Shown piece after piece: positions 24,088 through 33,112 of a stretch of 64,000 nt of DNA; position 1 is the first letter of the stretch; each line of letters opens with the position of its first letter. Position numbers and translations under genes: made by a program. The notes under the pieces are model-generated. The model searched no databases, was not told the origin of the DNA, and worked only from the letters and a program-made list of their open reading frames with translations. Location of the stretch: assembly GCF_903166585.1 (NCBI RefSeq), contig NZ_CAESCM010000004.1, positions 62,001 through 126,000 of the forward strand, in the 5' to 3' direction. Source of the DNA: Pedobacter ghigonis (GTDB lineage Bacteria > Bacteroidota > Bacteroidia > Sphingobacteriales > Sphingobacteriaceae).

Positions 24088-24930
24088 ATGAAACTAATTA
24101 TACACGGAGGCTTTTTTAGCGAATCGTCTACCAACCAGGAAACCAAAAAAGCGAAGCAAGATGCACTCGCAGAAATTGTAAGCCTTGGCCATGCTTATTT
24201 GCAGCACCACACCGCTTTAGAAACTGTAGTTTACACCGTTGCCTTACTCGAGGATAACGAACTGTTTAATGCAGGTATTGGCTCACAGATTCAAAGCGAT
24301 GGAAAAGTGCGCTTAAGTTCGGCCTTAATGGATGGTAAAACTGAAAAGTTCAGCGGTGTAATTAATGTTGAAGATGTTAAAAATCCGATTAAAATTGCGC
24401 AAAACCTGCTAACATACGATGACCGCGTTTTAAGCGGACAGGGTGCGCAGGATTTTGCACGCAGAAACGGATTCGAGTACTTCAATCCTATCATTGCGCA
24501 GCGCCAAGCCGAATACGAAGCCAAATTAAATCAAAAAAATAACAAAGGTACCGTTGGTTGTGTAGCCCTCGATGCAGCTGGAAATATAGCCGCGGCCACT
24601 TCTACCGGAGGTAAAGGCTTCGAAATTCCCTGCCGGGTAAGCGATTCGGCCACAGTAGCAGGCAATTTTGCCAATGCCCATGCGGGTATTTCGTGCACCG
24701 GTGTAGGCGAAGATATTGTAAGCGGTGCACTGGCAGCTAAAATTGTAACACGGGTTACGGATGGTTTTTCTTTAAAAGATGCTGCCGATAAATCTTTCGC
24801 CGAACTTAAAGCTTTTGATGGCTTTGCAGGCATTATAGGCATATCTGCAGCAGGCGAAGTGTACCACTGCGATTCTCATCCATACATGGTTTGGGCATCT
24901 TTCGATGTTAATTTACAGGTATTTAGCTGA
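24088..24930 (+). CDS. Isoaspartyl peptidase / plant-type asparaginase (Ntn hydrolase)
   Basis: The 280-residue enzyme of the Ntn-hydrolase asparaginase family cleaves beta-aspartyl dipeptides. It should autocleave before Thr155 in NNKGTVGCVALD, which would become the N-terminal nucleophile. STGG, GCVALDAAGNIAAATSTGG and a later GDSATVAG-like stretch (SDSATVAGNFAN) fit the family. The N-terminus (MKLIIHGGFF) is also typical. Placed after cphB, it would split beta-Asp-Arg from cyanophycin to free Asp and Arg. That role is inferred from context, as family members also act on other isoaspartyl peptides. Confidence 0.9.
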   Translation: MKLIIHGGFFSESSTNQETKKAKQDALAEIVSLGHAYLQHHTALETVVYTVALLEDNELFNAGIGSQIQSDGKVRLSSALMDGKTEKFSGVINVEDVKNPIKIAQNLLTYDDRVLSGQGAQDFARRNGFEYFNPIIAQRQAEYEAKLNQKNNKGTVGCVALDAAGNIAAATSTGGKGFEIPCRVSDSATVAGNFANAHAGISCTGVGEDIVSGALAAKIVTRVTDGFSLKDAADKSFAELKAFDGFAGIIGISAAGEVYHCDSHPYMVWASFDVNLQVFS

Positions 24931-24959
24931 AATTAAATTTAAAGTATTATTTTTGTTGC

Positions 24960-25643
24960 ATGACCAGGATTGTATTGGCTTTAATTTGCCTTTTTGCATC
25001 AGTACAACTACGTGCTCAAAATATCGATAAACCAGAAATCCAGGAACCAAACGGAGGTAACGCAATCAATATTGCCGTATCTAAATTTGAATTGGAAGAC
25101 GGCAACTCTTTTTTTGAGGAAGCAGAAGATTTAGAACGAAAAGGTGACTACAATGAAGCGCTAACCCTATTTGGCAAGGCAGCATTCGAGTATAACGCGG
25201 TAAAGAATTTTAACCGCTATGGCCAGGCTGTGATCAAAATGAGCACCATGCACTATCAATTGGGCCGCTTTTCTGATGCCGAACAAATCCTGTTAAACGT
25301 TGCTTTAAAAAATTATTCCAAAACCGGCAACAGGGTGGGTGTGATGAATACTTATAGCCTTTTAGGCAAAGTTTATCTCGCCAATACCAAATACACGCAA
25401 TCCATGTGGTTTTACACCCAGCAGGGCATATTGGCTAAGCAATTAAAAAGCAATAATTCCTACATCGAATCGATGCTGGGCATTGTGCAGGTTAAAATTA
25501 AAAAGAAAGATTTTAGCCTGGCCCTCCGCGATTTAAAATCGGCCGAATGGTTTGCCAATTCTGTTAAAACAACCCAATACAAAAGCCAGATTAAAGATGC
25601 GCGTGATGTAATTGCCAGTAAAACCGCTGGAAAAAAGGGCTAA
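24960..25643 (+). CDS. Exported TPR-repeat protein
   Basis: The 227-residue protein has a signal peptide (MTRIVLALICLFASVQLRAQ). Tetratricopeptide-like helices follow: DLERKGDYNEALTLFGKAAFEYNAV, MHYQLGRFSDAEQILLNVAL, NTYSLLGKVYLANTKYTQSMWF and IKKKDFSLALRDLKSAEW. TPRs make protein-binding surfaces, so it may be a periplasmic scaffold. It starts 29 bases after the isoaspartyl peptidase stop and is probably co-transcribed, but there is no evidence that it serves cyanophycin use. Confidence 0.7.
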   Translation: MTRIVLALICLFASVQLRAQNIDKPEIQEPNGGNAINIAVSKFELEDGNSFFEEAEDLERKGDYNEALTLFGKAAFEYNAVKNFNRYGQAVIKMSTMHYQLGRFSDAEQILLNVALKNYSKTGNRVGVMNTYSLLGKVYLANTKYTQSMWFYTQQGILAKQLKSNNSYIESMLGIVQVKIKKKDFSLALRDLKSAEWFANSVKTTQYKSQIKDARDVIASKTAGKKG

Positions 25644-25844
25644 AATAAAGCGCTCCTGCCCCAATTATTTAATTGTTACTATTCATTTGGCAGCTCATTT
25701 TGTGCAAAGCAATACGAACATGCCTAAACATTAGTGTCTTGCAAATTGATTTTCGTACTAAACTGACCATTTATCGTCTGCAAATGGTCAAATTTCGATA
25801 GCTTGTTAAAACAAAAAATTAGCGCTAACGTTCTCCTATTGTTA

Positions 25845-25875
25845 TTGTTAAATAAAAAGCTTTTAGCTAGATTTG
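25845..25875 (+). promoter_or_regulatory. Candidate promoter of the S41 protease gene
   Basis: TTG at 25845-25847 and TAGATTTG at 25868-25875 are spaced by 20 bases, a strong fit to the Bacteroidota TTTG-N19-TAnnTTTG consensus. Transcription would begin near 25882, just before a terminator-like hairpin. Confidence 0.55.
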
Positions 25876-25889
25876 ATCAAGTTTTAACA

Positions 25890-25919
25890 AGAGACGGTAA
25901 TAATGCTGTCTCTTTTTTG
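25890..25919 (+). terminator. Terminator or attenuator hairpin in the S41 gene leader
   Basis: AGAGAC pairs with GTCTCT (25908-25913) around 12 bases, followed by TTTTTG and a further T run. It lies 45 bases before the protease ATG and downstream of the predicted start of transcription, so it may act as an attenuator or end a short RNA. Alternatively it stops read-through from the cphB side. Confidence 0.6.
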
Positions 25920-25963
25920 TTTTTTTGCTAAAATGGTATCATATTGGCTATATAGAATTGGAA

Positions 25964-28162
25964 ATGGATTTTAAATCATTTAAAGAGATGTTAAGAAGAA
26001 TATTTTTTGTAATTTTTACTGCAGCAGTACTTGCTTGTCATGCTGCACCTAAAACTCAGCCAATGGTTGAGGGTGTTACGAATGTGAAACCAGATGAGCA
26101 ACAACAACTCGTTATTAAAGAAGTTGTTAATTTAATTGAGAGCTACAACTACAAAAAAATTCAGGTCAACGATTCTATATCTTCGCTTATTTTAGATAAG
26201 TACATCAAATCTTTAGACCCGGGAAGAAACTACTTCCTTGCTACTGATATCAAAGAGTTCGAAAAATACAGATATACACTTGACGATGACTTTAAAAACG
26301 GCGATTTAAGCGGTCCGTTTTACATCTACAATGTTTACGCAAAAAGATTAAATGAATACTTTACTTATTCTTTGGCGCAGATTAAAACCAAATTCGATTT
26401 TAACCAGACTGATAGCTACGTTTACGACCGCGAGAAAATGCCATGGGCTGCTACTTCAGCTGCGTTAAACGATACCTGGAAAAAACGTGTTAAATACGAA
26501 CTGGTTAACTTAAACCTGGCTGGCACCACAGATGCTAAAAACGTAGAAACTCTAACCAAACGTTACCAGAATTTACAATCGCAAACATCGAAAACCAATA
26601 ACCAGGATGTTTTCCAAATCCTGATGGATGCCTTTACCGAATCTATCGATCCGCATACCAATTATTTTGTGCCGGCAAGGGCTACAGAATTTAACGAAGA
26701 AATGTCGCGTTCTTTCGAAGGTATTGGTGCCCGTTTACAATTGGAAAACGAGGTCGTTAAAATTTCAGAAATTATTCCGGGTGGACCAGCTTTTAAAGGC
26801 AAACAATTAAGCGCCGGCGACAGGATCATTGCTGTAGCACAGGGTGATGGTGAGTTTGTTGATGTTATTGGCTGGAGACTTGACGTTACTGTAACCAAAA
26901 TTAAAGGACCTAAAGGCACCAAAGTACGTTTGAAAGTAATTCCTGTCGGGAAAGAAATGTCGTCTAAGCCGGTAATTATTGAGCTTGTAAGAGAGAAAAT
27001 CATTCTTGAAGATCAGTCGGCTAAGAAAAAAGTTAAAACCATTACCTCAAACGGTAAAGATTATAAAATCGGTATCATCTCATTACCGGCATTCTATGCA
27101 GATTTCAAAGCCGCAAACGCAGGTGATAAAAACTATAAAAGCACAACCCGTGACGTAAGAAAGCTGGTTGATTCGTTAAAAAACATCGATAAAGTAAATG
27201 CTATTGTATTGGATTTACGCGGAAACGGTGGTGGCTCATTGGTTGAAGCCATTTCGTTAACCGGTTTATTCATTGATAGAGGCCCTGTTGTTCAGGTGAA
27301 AGATTTACGAGGTAAAATAGAAGTAGATGAAGATGAAAACAGCGGTGTAGCCTGGAACGGTCCGTTTGGCGTAATGGTAGACCGTTTAAGTGCTTCAGCA
27401 TCCGAAATTTTTGCCGGAGCAATTCAGGATTATGGCCGTGGTATTGTAATGGGCAGCCAAACCTATGGTAAAGGTACTGTTCAATCATCAATCGATTTGA
27501 ACAAACTGGTAAACCCAAGCATGTTGCAAAGGGTAGCCGGATTAATTGCTAAAGATAAAACCGTTGGTACTTCTCCAAGTTCGGCCAACCCGGCAGATAT
27601 TAACCTGGGGCAGATTAATTTAACCATGGCTAAGTTTTACCGTGTTGCTGGTAGCAGTACACAGCATAAAGGCGTAACACCTGATGTGGTTTTCCCTTCT
27701 GTTTACCCAATGGATAAAATTGGAGAAGATACCGAACCATCTGCCCTGCCATGGGATGTGATTGCCAGCTCTAACTTTAAACCTGTAGCCAATTTAACTG
27801 CTGTAAAAGCTCAACTGATTAAAAACAGTGAGCAACGCATTGCCAGCTCTTTAGATTTTAAATACCTGAAACAAGATATTGCTGATCTGAAAAAACGTGA
27901 TGCTGAAACTTCTGTAACCTTGAACGAAGCTAAACTTAAAGCAGAGCGTGATGCACAGGAAGCTAAATCGCTTGCCAGACAGAATGAATTAAGAGCATTA
28001 AGAGGCTTGCCAGCAATTAAAAAAGGTGATAAAATTACCAAACAAGACGCTTTCGATTTTATTGAAGATGAATCGTTAAAAGTAATGGGCGATTTTATGC
28101 AACAATCGGGTAATTATGTAATGAACCTGGGCATCCCTGCAGCAGAGAAAATTAACAAGTAG
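25964..28162 (+). CDS. Carboxy-terminal processing protease (S41, Prc/tail-specific type)
   Basis: Prc-type proteases clip the C-termini of envelope proteins. From ATG at 25964 (a second candidate ATG is at 25988) the 732-residue protein has a lipobox-like signal FTAAVLACHA. It has a TSP N-domain, a PDZ domain (GIGARLQLENEVVKISEIIPGGPAF), and the S41 catalytic core. The catalytic Ser is the middle Ser of SASASEI (residue 478), with Lys 25 residues later in TYGKGT (503), the spacing of E. coli Prc. A Lys/Glu/Ala-rich helical C-terminus follows. Membrane anchoring as a lipoprotein is likely. Confidence 0.93.
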   Translation: MDFKSFKEMLRRIFFVIFTAAVLACHAAPKTQPMVEGVTNVKPDEQQQLVIKEVVNLIESYNYKKIQVNDSISSLILDKYIKSLDPGRNYFLATDIKEFEKYRYTLDDDFKNGDLSGPFYIYNVYAKRLNEYFTYSLAQIKTKFDFNQTDSYVYDREKMPWAATSAALNDTWKKRVKYELVNLNLAGTTDAKNVETLTKRYQNLQSQTSKTNNQDVFQILMDAFTESIDPHTNYFVPARATEFNEEMSRSFEGIGARLQLENEVVKISEIIPGGPAFKGKQLSAGDRIIAVAQGDGEFVDVIGWRLDVTVTKIKGPKGTKVRLKVIPVGKEMSSKPVIIELVREKIILEDQSAKKKVKTITSNGKDYKIGIISLPAFYADFKAANAGDKNYKSTTRDVRKLVDSLKNIDKVNAIVLDLRGNGGGSLVEAISLTGLFIDRGPVVQVKDLRGKIEVDEDENSGVAWNGPFGVMVDRLSASASEIFAGAIQDYGRGIVMGSQTYGKGTVQSSIDLNKLVNPSMLQRVAGLIAKDKTVGTSPSSANPADINLGQINLTMAKFYRVAGSSTQHKGVTPDVVFPSVYPMDKIGEDTEPSALPWDVIASSNFKPVANLTAVKAQLIKNSEQRIASSLDFKYLKQDIADLKKRDAETSVTLNEAKLKAERDAQEAKSLARQNELRALRGLPAIKKGDKITKQDAFDFIEDESLKVMGDFMQQSGNYVMNLGIPAAEKINK

Positions 28163-28179
28163 TAAAATACTTAATCATA

Positions 28180-28216
28180 AAAAAGCCTATCAGTAAAAAA
28201 TCTGATAGGCTTTTTT
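28180..28216. terminator. Bidirectional terminator
   Basis: AAAAAGCCTATCAG pairs perfectly with CTGATAGGCTTTTT around a short A-rich loop. A T run follows on each strand. It separates the converging S41 and SPFH genes. Confidence 0.92.
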
Positions 28217-28282
28217 ATTGAGATCAAATTGAAAAATCAGGATAAAACCTGAACATGCTATCTACTTCTTAGCTTTGAATTT

Positions 28283-29215
28283 TTAAGCCTTTTTAGCATT
28301 ATTTTGCGATTGCTGCATCGCCATCATTTCTTTCATTGTTTTATTCATGCCTTCGGTACTGCCATCTAAAAAGATCACATTACCTTCGCTATACTCGGCA
28401 AATTGTTTAATTGCCTCTGTCCACATCGTAAATAAAATTACCGAAGTATCTAAATTGGCCTGTTGCATTTCGTGTGCAGCGTTGGTCATACCCTTTGCTA
28501 CCTCTTCTCTAAACAAGGCAATACCCTGACCACGTAACTGGGCAGCTTCGCGTTCGGCTGTAGCTGCAATTTTAATGGCATTACCATCTGCCTCGGCTGC
28601 TTTGGTTTTGGTAATCAATAAAGCCTGACCTTCGTTTTCGGCAGCCGCTTTTAAGTTGTTCGATGCCACCACACGGCTCATTGAGCGCATAATTTCCTCA
28701 TCAAAAGTAATATCGTTTAACTGAAGATCCTGAAGGTGGTAACCCCAGCCATCCAAAACCTGATCGATTTGCTCTTTAACGTGCAGTACAATTTCGTTAC
28801 GCTGTGCCAATACATTGGCCTGCTTTTGCGTAGCCACATAAGCCCTTATCGAACCTTCAATGGTTCTAATCAAAGCCTGCATCAGGTTAGTCGCATCAAC
28901 GAATTTAAAAGCCACATTTTTGATGGTCTCTTCGTCCTGGTTAATTACAGAATATAAAAGCATGGCTTTAAAGTAAACGTTGGCCTGATCTTGTGTAACC
29001 GCCTGGAAAGATAATTCAACCGAGCGGTTCTGGATCGATATACGCGAGTAAATCTGCTCAATTAAAGGGATTTTAAAATTCAACCCTGGTCTAAGTAATC
29101 TTTGGTATTTGCCAAAAACGGTTACTACCGCTATTGTACCCTGTTTAACGGTTACAAATGAGCTTAACAGGATAATTACCCCAAGCGCGATGAGAATGTA
29201 AAGTGTGTATTGCAT
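28283..29215 (-). CDS. SPFH/Band 7 membrane protein
   Basis: The 310-residue protein has one N-terminal membrane helix (LYILIALGVIILLSSFV). The SPFH core reads VKQGTIAVVTVFGKYQRLLRPGLNFKIPLIEQ and ALIRTIEGSIRAYVATQ. A long Ala/Glu-rich coiled-coil follows (AAAENEGQALLITKTKAAEADG, IKIAATAEREAAQLRGQG). It is of the stomatin/HflK type. SPFH proteins form membrane ring assemblies and often partner with proteases. Neighbours here are S41 and M13 peptidases, but a link is not shown. Confidence 0.9.
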   Translation of the reverse strand: MQYTLYILIALGVIILLSSFVTVKQGTIAVVTVFGKYQRLLRPGLNFKIPLIEQIYSRISIQNRSVELSFQAVTQDQANVYFKAMLLYSVINQDEETIKNVAFKFVDATNLMQALIRTIEGSIRAYVATQKQANVLAQRNEIVLHVKEQIDQVLDGWGYHLQDLQLNDITFDEEIMRSMSRVVASNNLKAAAENEGQALLITKTKAAEADGNAIKIAATAEREAAQLRGQGIALFREEVAKGMTNAAHEMQQANLDTSVILFTMWTEAIKQFAEYSEGNVIFLDGSTEGMNKTMKEMMAMQQSQNNAKKA

Positions 29216-29303
29216 AATTAGATTTTTTTATGAAGTTATAAAAATTCATACAAACTCCATCAGGCATTTTGTAGCTTTAAGCTTTCTAGCTAACTTATAA
29301 ACA

Positions 29304-31346
29304 ATGAAAATTAAACTAATCTTTGCTGCTGCTGGCTCTTTACTGTTGGCTGCGTGCCAAAATAAGCAACATCAAGATGCGGATGTTGTGACTAACCGCT
29401 CCGAATTTTTTGATAAAGCCGGGATGGACACTACTGTAAAACCCGGAGATAATTTTTTCTTATATGCCAATGGCAAATGGATAAAAAATACCGAAATCCC
29501 AAAAACAGAAACCGGCTGGGGCTCTTTTTATACGCTCCATAACGACAACCTTAAAAATCTGAATAAGATTCTCGAAAATGCTTCGACAGCGGTTGCGGCA
29601 AAAGGGAGTGTAGAACAAAAAGTGGGCGATTTTTACGCCAGTGGTATGGACACATTAACTATAGAAAAATTAGGTATTGATCCCATAAAACCACTTCTAG
29701 CCAAAATAGATGGCATTAAAAATGATAAAGATTTAGTCGGTTTTATTGCTGATGGCTATAAAAATGGGGAAGGGGATTTATTGGGATTTAGTATAGATCC
29801 GGACGATAAATTAAGTACAAAAAATGCATTATCATTTTCACAAGCCGGCTTAACCTTGCCTGATCGGAGTTACTACTTAGAACAGGATGAAAAGGCAAAG
29901 AAAATAAGAGCTGAATATACTAAATACATCACAAAAATTTTTAGCCTGGCAGGCGATTCGGTAAATGCAGCCAAATACGCTGAAAATATTTTAAAACTTG
30001 AAACAAGTATTGCGCAATCGCATTCTACCCCGGTGCAATTACGTGATCCGCAGAAAAACTATAATAAAATGACAGTGGCCGATTTTCAGAAACAGACCCC
30101 AAACATCGAATGGGTATCTGTTTTGAACAAATTGGGCACTATAACTGACACGGTTATTGTTCGACAGCCAAAATACTATCAGGCTTTATCAGCACTGGTA
30201 AAAAGTCAGCCAATAGAAATCTGGAAGGAAAAGCTAAAATTTGATGCTTTAAGCAGATCTGCAAATTCATTTACCAAGAAGTTCAGAGATGCTAAATTCG
30301 ACTTCTTTTCTAAAACACTTTATGGACAGCAAGCCCCCACCGAAAGGTGGAAAGCCATTGTAAATGCTACAGATCGTAGTCTGGGCGAGCTTTTGGGCCA
30401 GTTATATGCTGAGAAATACTTCAAGCCGGAAGCCAAAGAACGCATGTTAACTTTGGTAAACAATTTACAAAAAGTGTATGCAGAAAGAATCCAGAATGTA
30501 GACTGGATGACAGCGGAAACCAAAAAGAAGGCATTAGAAAAATTAAACGCATTTATTAAAAAAATCGGCTATCCAGATAAGTGGAAAAAATATGACGATG
30601 TTGAAGTTTCGAAAAATACTTATTATGCAAATCTCCAATCGGCAAATAAACATGCCTATAAAGAAATGATCGATAAGCTCGGTAAAAATGTCGATAAAAC
30701 AGAATGGGGCATGACACCGCCTACTGTCAATGCCTATTACAATCCATCTTTTAATGAAATTGTTTTCCCTGCCGGTATCCTACAGTTTCCTTTCTTTGAT
30801 TTTGCTGCAGATGACGCCATTAACTACGGTGCAATTGGTGCGGTAATCGGGCACGAGATGACACATGGCTTTGATGATCAGGGTCGCCAGTACGATGCTG
30901 CAGGTAACTTAAAAGAATGGTGGACCAAAGCCGATGCAGATCAATTTAAAGTTAAAGCAGGTAAAGTAGAGGCCTTTTATAACAATTTCACTTTACTTGA
31001 CAACCAACATGTAAACGGATCGCTAACACTAGGCGAAAATCTGGCTGATATTGGCGGACTAAATATTGCATATGATGCATTTAAACTAACCGAACAAGCA
31101 AAAGACGACAAAAAAATTGATGGTTTTACACCAGATCAACGCTTCTTTTTAAGTTTTGCCCAGGTTTGGAGAATTAAAGACCGCGACGAAAGTATGCGCG
31201 TACGCTTAAAAACCGATCCACATAGTCCGGAAATGTTCCGGGTAAATGGCCCTGTTTATAACATGGAGGCCTTCTATAAAGCATTTAATATTCCTGTCAC
31301 GGCAAAAATGTATGTGGCGCCCGCAAAAAGATTAGGCGTATGGTAA
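29304..31346 (+). CDS. M13-family metallopeptidase (neprilysin/PepO-like) lipoprotein
   Basis: The 680-residue zinc endopeptidase has a lipobox SLLLAACQNKQ. The zinc site is HEMTH at residues 517-521 (within VIGHEMTHGFDDQGRQYD), and the third ligand is Glu578 in LGENLADIGGL. NAYYNPSFNEIVFPAGIL is the substrate-binding family motif, and the C-terminal CxxW of neprilysins is replaced by RLGVW. It is likely anchored in the outer membrane or facing the periplasm. It is divergent from the SPFH gene. Confidence 0.95.
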   Translation: MKIKLIFAAAGSLLLAACQNKQHQDADVVTNRSEFFDKAGMDTTVKPGDNFFLYANGKWIKNTEIPKTETGWGSFYTLHNDNLKNLNKILENASTAVAAKGSVEQKVGDFYASGMDTLTIEKLGIDPIKPLLAKIDGIKNDKDLVGFIADGYKNGEGDLLGFSIDPDDKLSTKNALSFSQAGLTLPDRSYYLEQDEKAKKIRAEYTKYITKIFSLAGDSVNAAKYAENILKLETSIAQSHSTPVQLRDPQKNYNKMTVADFQKQTPNIEWVSVLNKLGTITDTVIVRQPKYYQALSALVKSQPIEIWKEKLKFDALSRSANSFTKKFRDAKFDFFSKTLYGQQAPTERWKAIVNATDRSLGELLGQLYAEKYFKPEAKERMLTLVNNLQKVYAERIQNVDWMTAETKKKALEKLNAFIKKIGYPDKWKKYDDVEVSKNTYYANLQSANKHAYKEMIDKLGKNVDKTEWGMTPPTVNAYYNPSFNEIVFPAGILQFPFFDFAADDAINYGAIGAVIGHEMTHGFDDQGRQYDAAGNLKEWWTKADADQFKVKAGKVEAFYNNFTLLDNQHVNGSLTLGENLADIGGLNIAYDAFKLTEQAKDDKKIDGFTPDQRFFLSFAQVWRIKDRDESMRVRLKTDPHSPEMFRVNGPVYNMEAFYKAFNIPVTAKMYVAPAKRLGVW

Positions 31347-31370
31347 GTTAAGATTTTAGTTAAGAAAGTT

Positions 31371-31406
31371 AAAGGTCCATTTCTTGAATTGAAATGGACT
31401 TTTTTA
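31371..31406 (+). terminator. Terminator of the M13 peptidase gene
   Basis: GTCCATTTC pairs with GAAATGGAC around TTGAATT, extended by A/T pairs and followed by a T run, 25 bases after the stop. Confidence 0.9.
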
Positions 31407-31454
31407 TTGGGTTAAAACAAAAAGGTTTATTTTTTTGTCTTATCTAAAAAAATC

Positions 31455-31640
31455 ATGAACGTAAAACGAACCTTCGGAACCATATTAACCATTTTAGGTA
31501 TTATCGGCTTAATTTACGCCGGATATGGCTTTGTTAACCACAATCAGAACAGCAGGGGATTGCTGGTTTATGGAATAATCGGATTAATTTTCTTTGTATC
31601 CGGAATTGGATTAGTAAAGAATACGAAGGATGAGAGTTAA
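31455..31640 (+). CDS. Small two-helix membrane protein
   Basis: The 61-residue protein has two hydrophobic segments, GTILTILGIIGLIYAGYGFV and GLLVYGIIGLIFFVSGIGLV, joined by a polar loop (NHNQNSRG), and a charged tail KNTKDES. The family is not known to me by name, though similar small proteins are common in this group. It follows a terminator and stands alone. Its stop overlaps the stop of a tiny converging gene. Confidence 0.65.
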   Translation: MNVKRTFGTILTILGIIGLIYAGYGFVNHNQNSRGLLVYGIIGLIFFVSGIGLVKNTKDES

Positions 31641-31762
31641 CCCTTCCTTCTAAATTTCCTTGATAAAACAAATAAGAGAATTGCCGCACCGATTGCAAGT
31701 GCTAAATAAATACCATCTTTAAAATTATCGGTTTGGTTTACCTGCAAAATAACAGCAGGCAT
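31637..31762 (-). CDS. 41-residue single-helix membrane protein
   Basis: ATG at 31762 begins MPAVILQVNQTDNFKDGIYLALAIGAAILLFVLSRKFRRKG. A hydrophobic helix (IYLALAIGAAILLFVL) is followed by a very basic tail, the pattern of an inner-membrane miniprotein. It starts one base after the stop of the 60-residue membrane protein upstream and ends tail to tail with the plus-strand gene. The tight junction and sensible topology support it despite the short length. Function unknown. Confidence 0.5.
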   Translation of the reverse strand: MPAVILQVNQTDNFKDGIYLALAIGAAILLFVLSRKFRRKG

Positions 31763-31763
31763 A

Positions 31764-31946
31764 TTATTGCTTCTTTTTGTTTTTGATAATCTGATACTGG
31801 CTAAAAGCTACAAGGCAACCTGCCAGAATAATAATACCCGCCGATAGTAAATTCTTTGGATTTTGCTGAATATAATATGCTGCTGCCAATACCAATATTA
31901 CTGCGGCGATACCAATAATGTAATGAAGTATTAATCCTTTTTTCAT
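31764..31946 (-). CDS. Small two-helix membrane protein
   Basis: The 60-residue protein has two hydrophobic segments, ILHYIIGIAAVILVLAAAYYI and LLSAGIIILAGCLVAFSQYQI, ending KNKKKQ. The basic tail suggests that the C-terminus is cytoplasmic. No family is recognised. It is followed at once by the 41-residue membrane gene, which would be co-translated. Confidence 0.6.
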   Translation of the reverse strand: MKKGLILHYIIGIAAVILVLAAAYYIQQNPKNLLSAGIIILAGCLVAFSQYQIIKNKKKQ

Positions 31947-31990
31947 AGCGCAAATATTCTGAAATAAACCGAGATTGATGTCGGAGAAAA

Positions 31991-33091
31991 TTAATCTTTT
32001 AAACTGATTTTATTGTTATCGAATTTTAGCTGATGACCAATAAAATCAATATCTGTTAATTCTTTAATCCGTTTAAAAGCTCTGTGGCTATCATCAATGG
32101 TTAAGCGGTTAATTTTATCCTGCTGAACAGATACCACATCGGCGTATAGAAAATCGCCCTTTGAATTAATCTTAAGCTGGAGTAAAGGCGCAATTCCATT
32201 ATTTCCTTTTAAGCTAAACATGCCATAAGTACAGAAATTACCCAAACTGTAGGCGATAAATTTGTTTTTATACACCTCAACTGCGCGGCTTACATGCGGG
32301 CCATGCCCTAAAACCACATCCGCACCAGCATCAATTACCGCATGTGCAAAAGCATAAACATTGCCTCTATTTTCTTTGTAAAAGATTTCGTTTTTGCGTG
32401 GCACATGTTCAAATCGGGCACCTTCGCCGCCACCGTGAAAAGACACAATTACAATATCGGCCATAGTTTTTAAGCGCGATACCAGTGCCTTAGCACTATC
32501 TATCTTATTTATAGATACCGTATTTTCGTTCGGGGCAAAAGCACAAAACGCATATTTAATACTGTCTTTTTCAAAAATTTCGAAGGGCTTGTTTACCTGT
32601 CCGGCGTAATGAATCTGTAAAGAATCTAAAATCCGTGCAGTATTTTTTCTTCCCCTCGTATCAAAATCGCCTACATGGTTATTGGCAATGCTCAGTACAT
32701 TGAACCCTGCTTTTTTATAGATCGCGGCATAACGTTCGGGCATCCTGAAAGCGTAACAGCTATTTGGGTTAATGCCATTGCATTTATTAGAGTTCCCCGA
32801 ATTCAGGAAACAGCCTTCCAGGTTACCAAAAACAATATCGCCTTTAAGCAAACTATCTACAGCCTGAAAGCTATTTACAGCATCGTCGGGAGGAAGGTTC
32901 GTTTTGGATGGAAAAGCCGACCCCAGCATAATATCGCCAACAGCGGTGATAGAAATCGTATCCTTTAACTTTCTAATTACCGTATCCTGTTTGGCTACTG
33001 GCGCAGTAATAACCTGAGCGTTGTTGCTGGTACAACCGATTAAAATAATAAGTGCAATGGGAAAGATTAAGATGGTGTTAATGAGCTTCAT
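31991..33091 (-). CDS. CapA-family metallophosphatase-like lipoprotein
   Basis: The 366-residue protein has a lipobox (ALIILIGCTSNNA). The CapA/PgsA-type fold is visible: ITAVGDIMLGS, SIANNHVGDFDTRGRKN, VSFHGGGEGARFEHVPRKNE and VVLGHGPHVSRAVE. These are the metal-binding signatures of the calcineurin-like family. CapA proteins act in poly-gamma-glutamate capsule systems, but no pgsB/C genes are near, so the substrate is unknown. It lies at the cell surface or in the periplasm. Confidence 0.88.
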   Translation of the reverse strand: MKLINTILIFPIALIILIGCTSNNAQVITAPVAKQDTVIRKLKDTISITAVGDIMLGSAFPSKTNLPPDDAVNSFQAVDSLLKGDIVFGNLEGCFLNSGNSNKCNGINPNSCYAFRMPERYAAIYKKAGFNVLSIANNHVGDFDTRGRKNTARILDSLQIHYAGQVNKPFEIFEKDSIKYAFCAFAPNENTVSINKIDSAKALVSRLKTMADIVIVSFHGGGEGARFEHVPRKNEIFYKENRGNVYAFAHAVIDAGADVVLGHGPHVSRAVEVYKNKFIAYSLGNFCTYGMFSLKGNNGIAPLLQLKINSKGDFLYADVVSVQQDKINRLTIDDSHRAFKRIKELTDIDFIGHQLKFDNNKISLKD

Positions 33092-33112
33092 TAGGGATTC
33101 ATTTTTTTAAGT

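Larger units (their letters stand above)
25644..25963 (+). other. 320-base intergenic region with hairpins, promoter and terminator
   Basis: No gene is visible. A perfect 9-bp stem (TGACCATTT 25764-25772 with AAATGGTCA 25782-25790) has no T tract after it. Further on lie a good Bacteroidota promoter and a classic terminator, listed separately, directly before the S41 protease gene. Confidence 0.6.
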
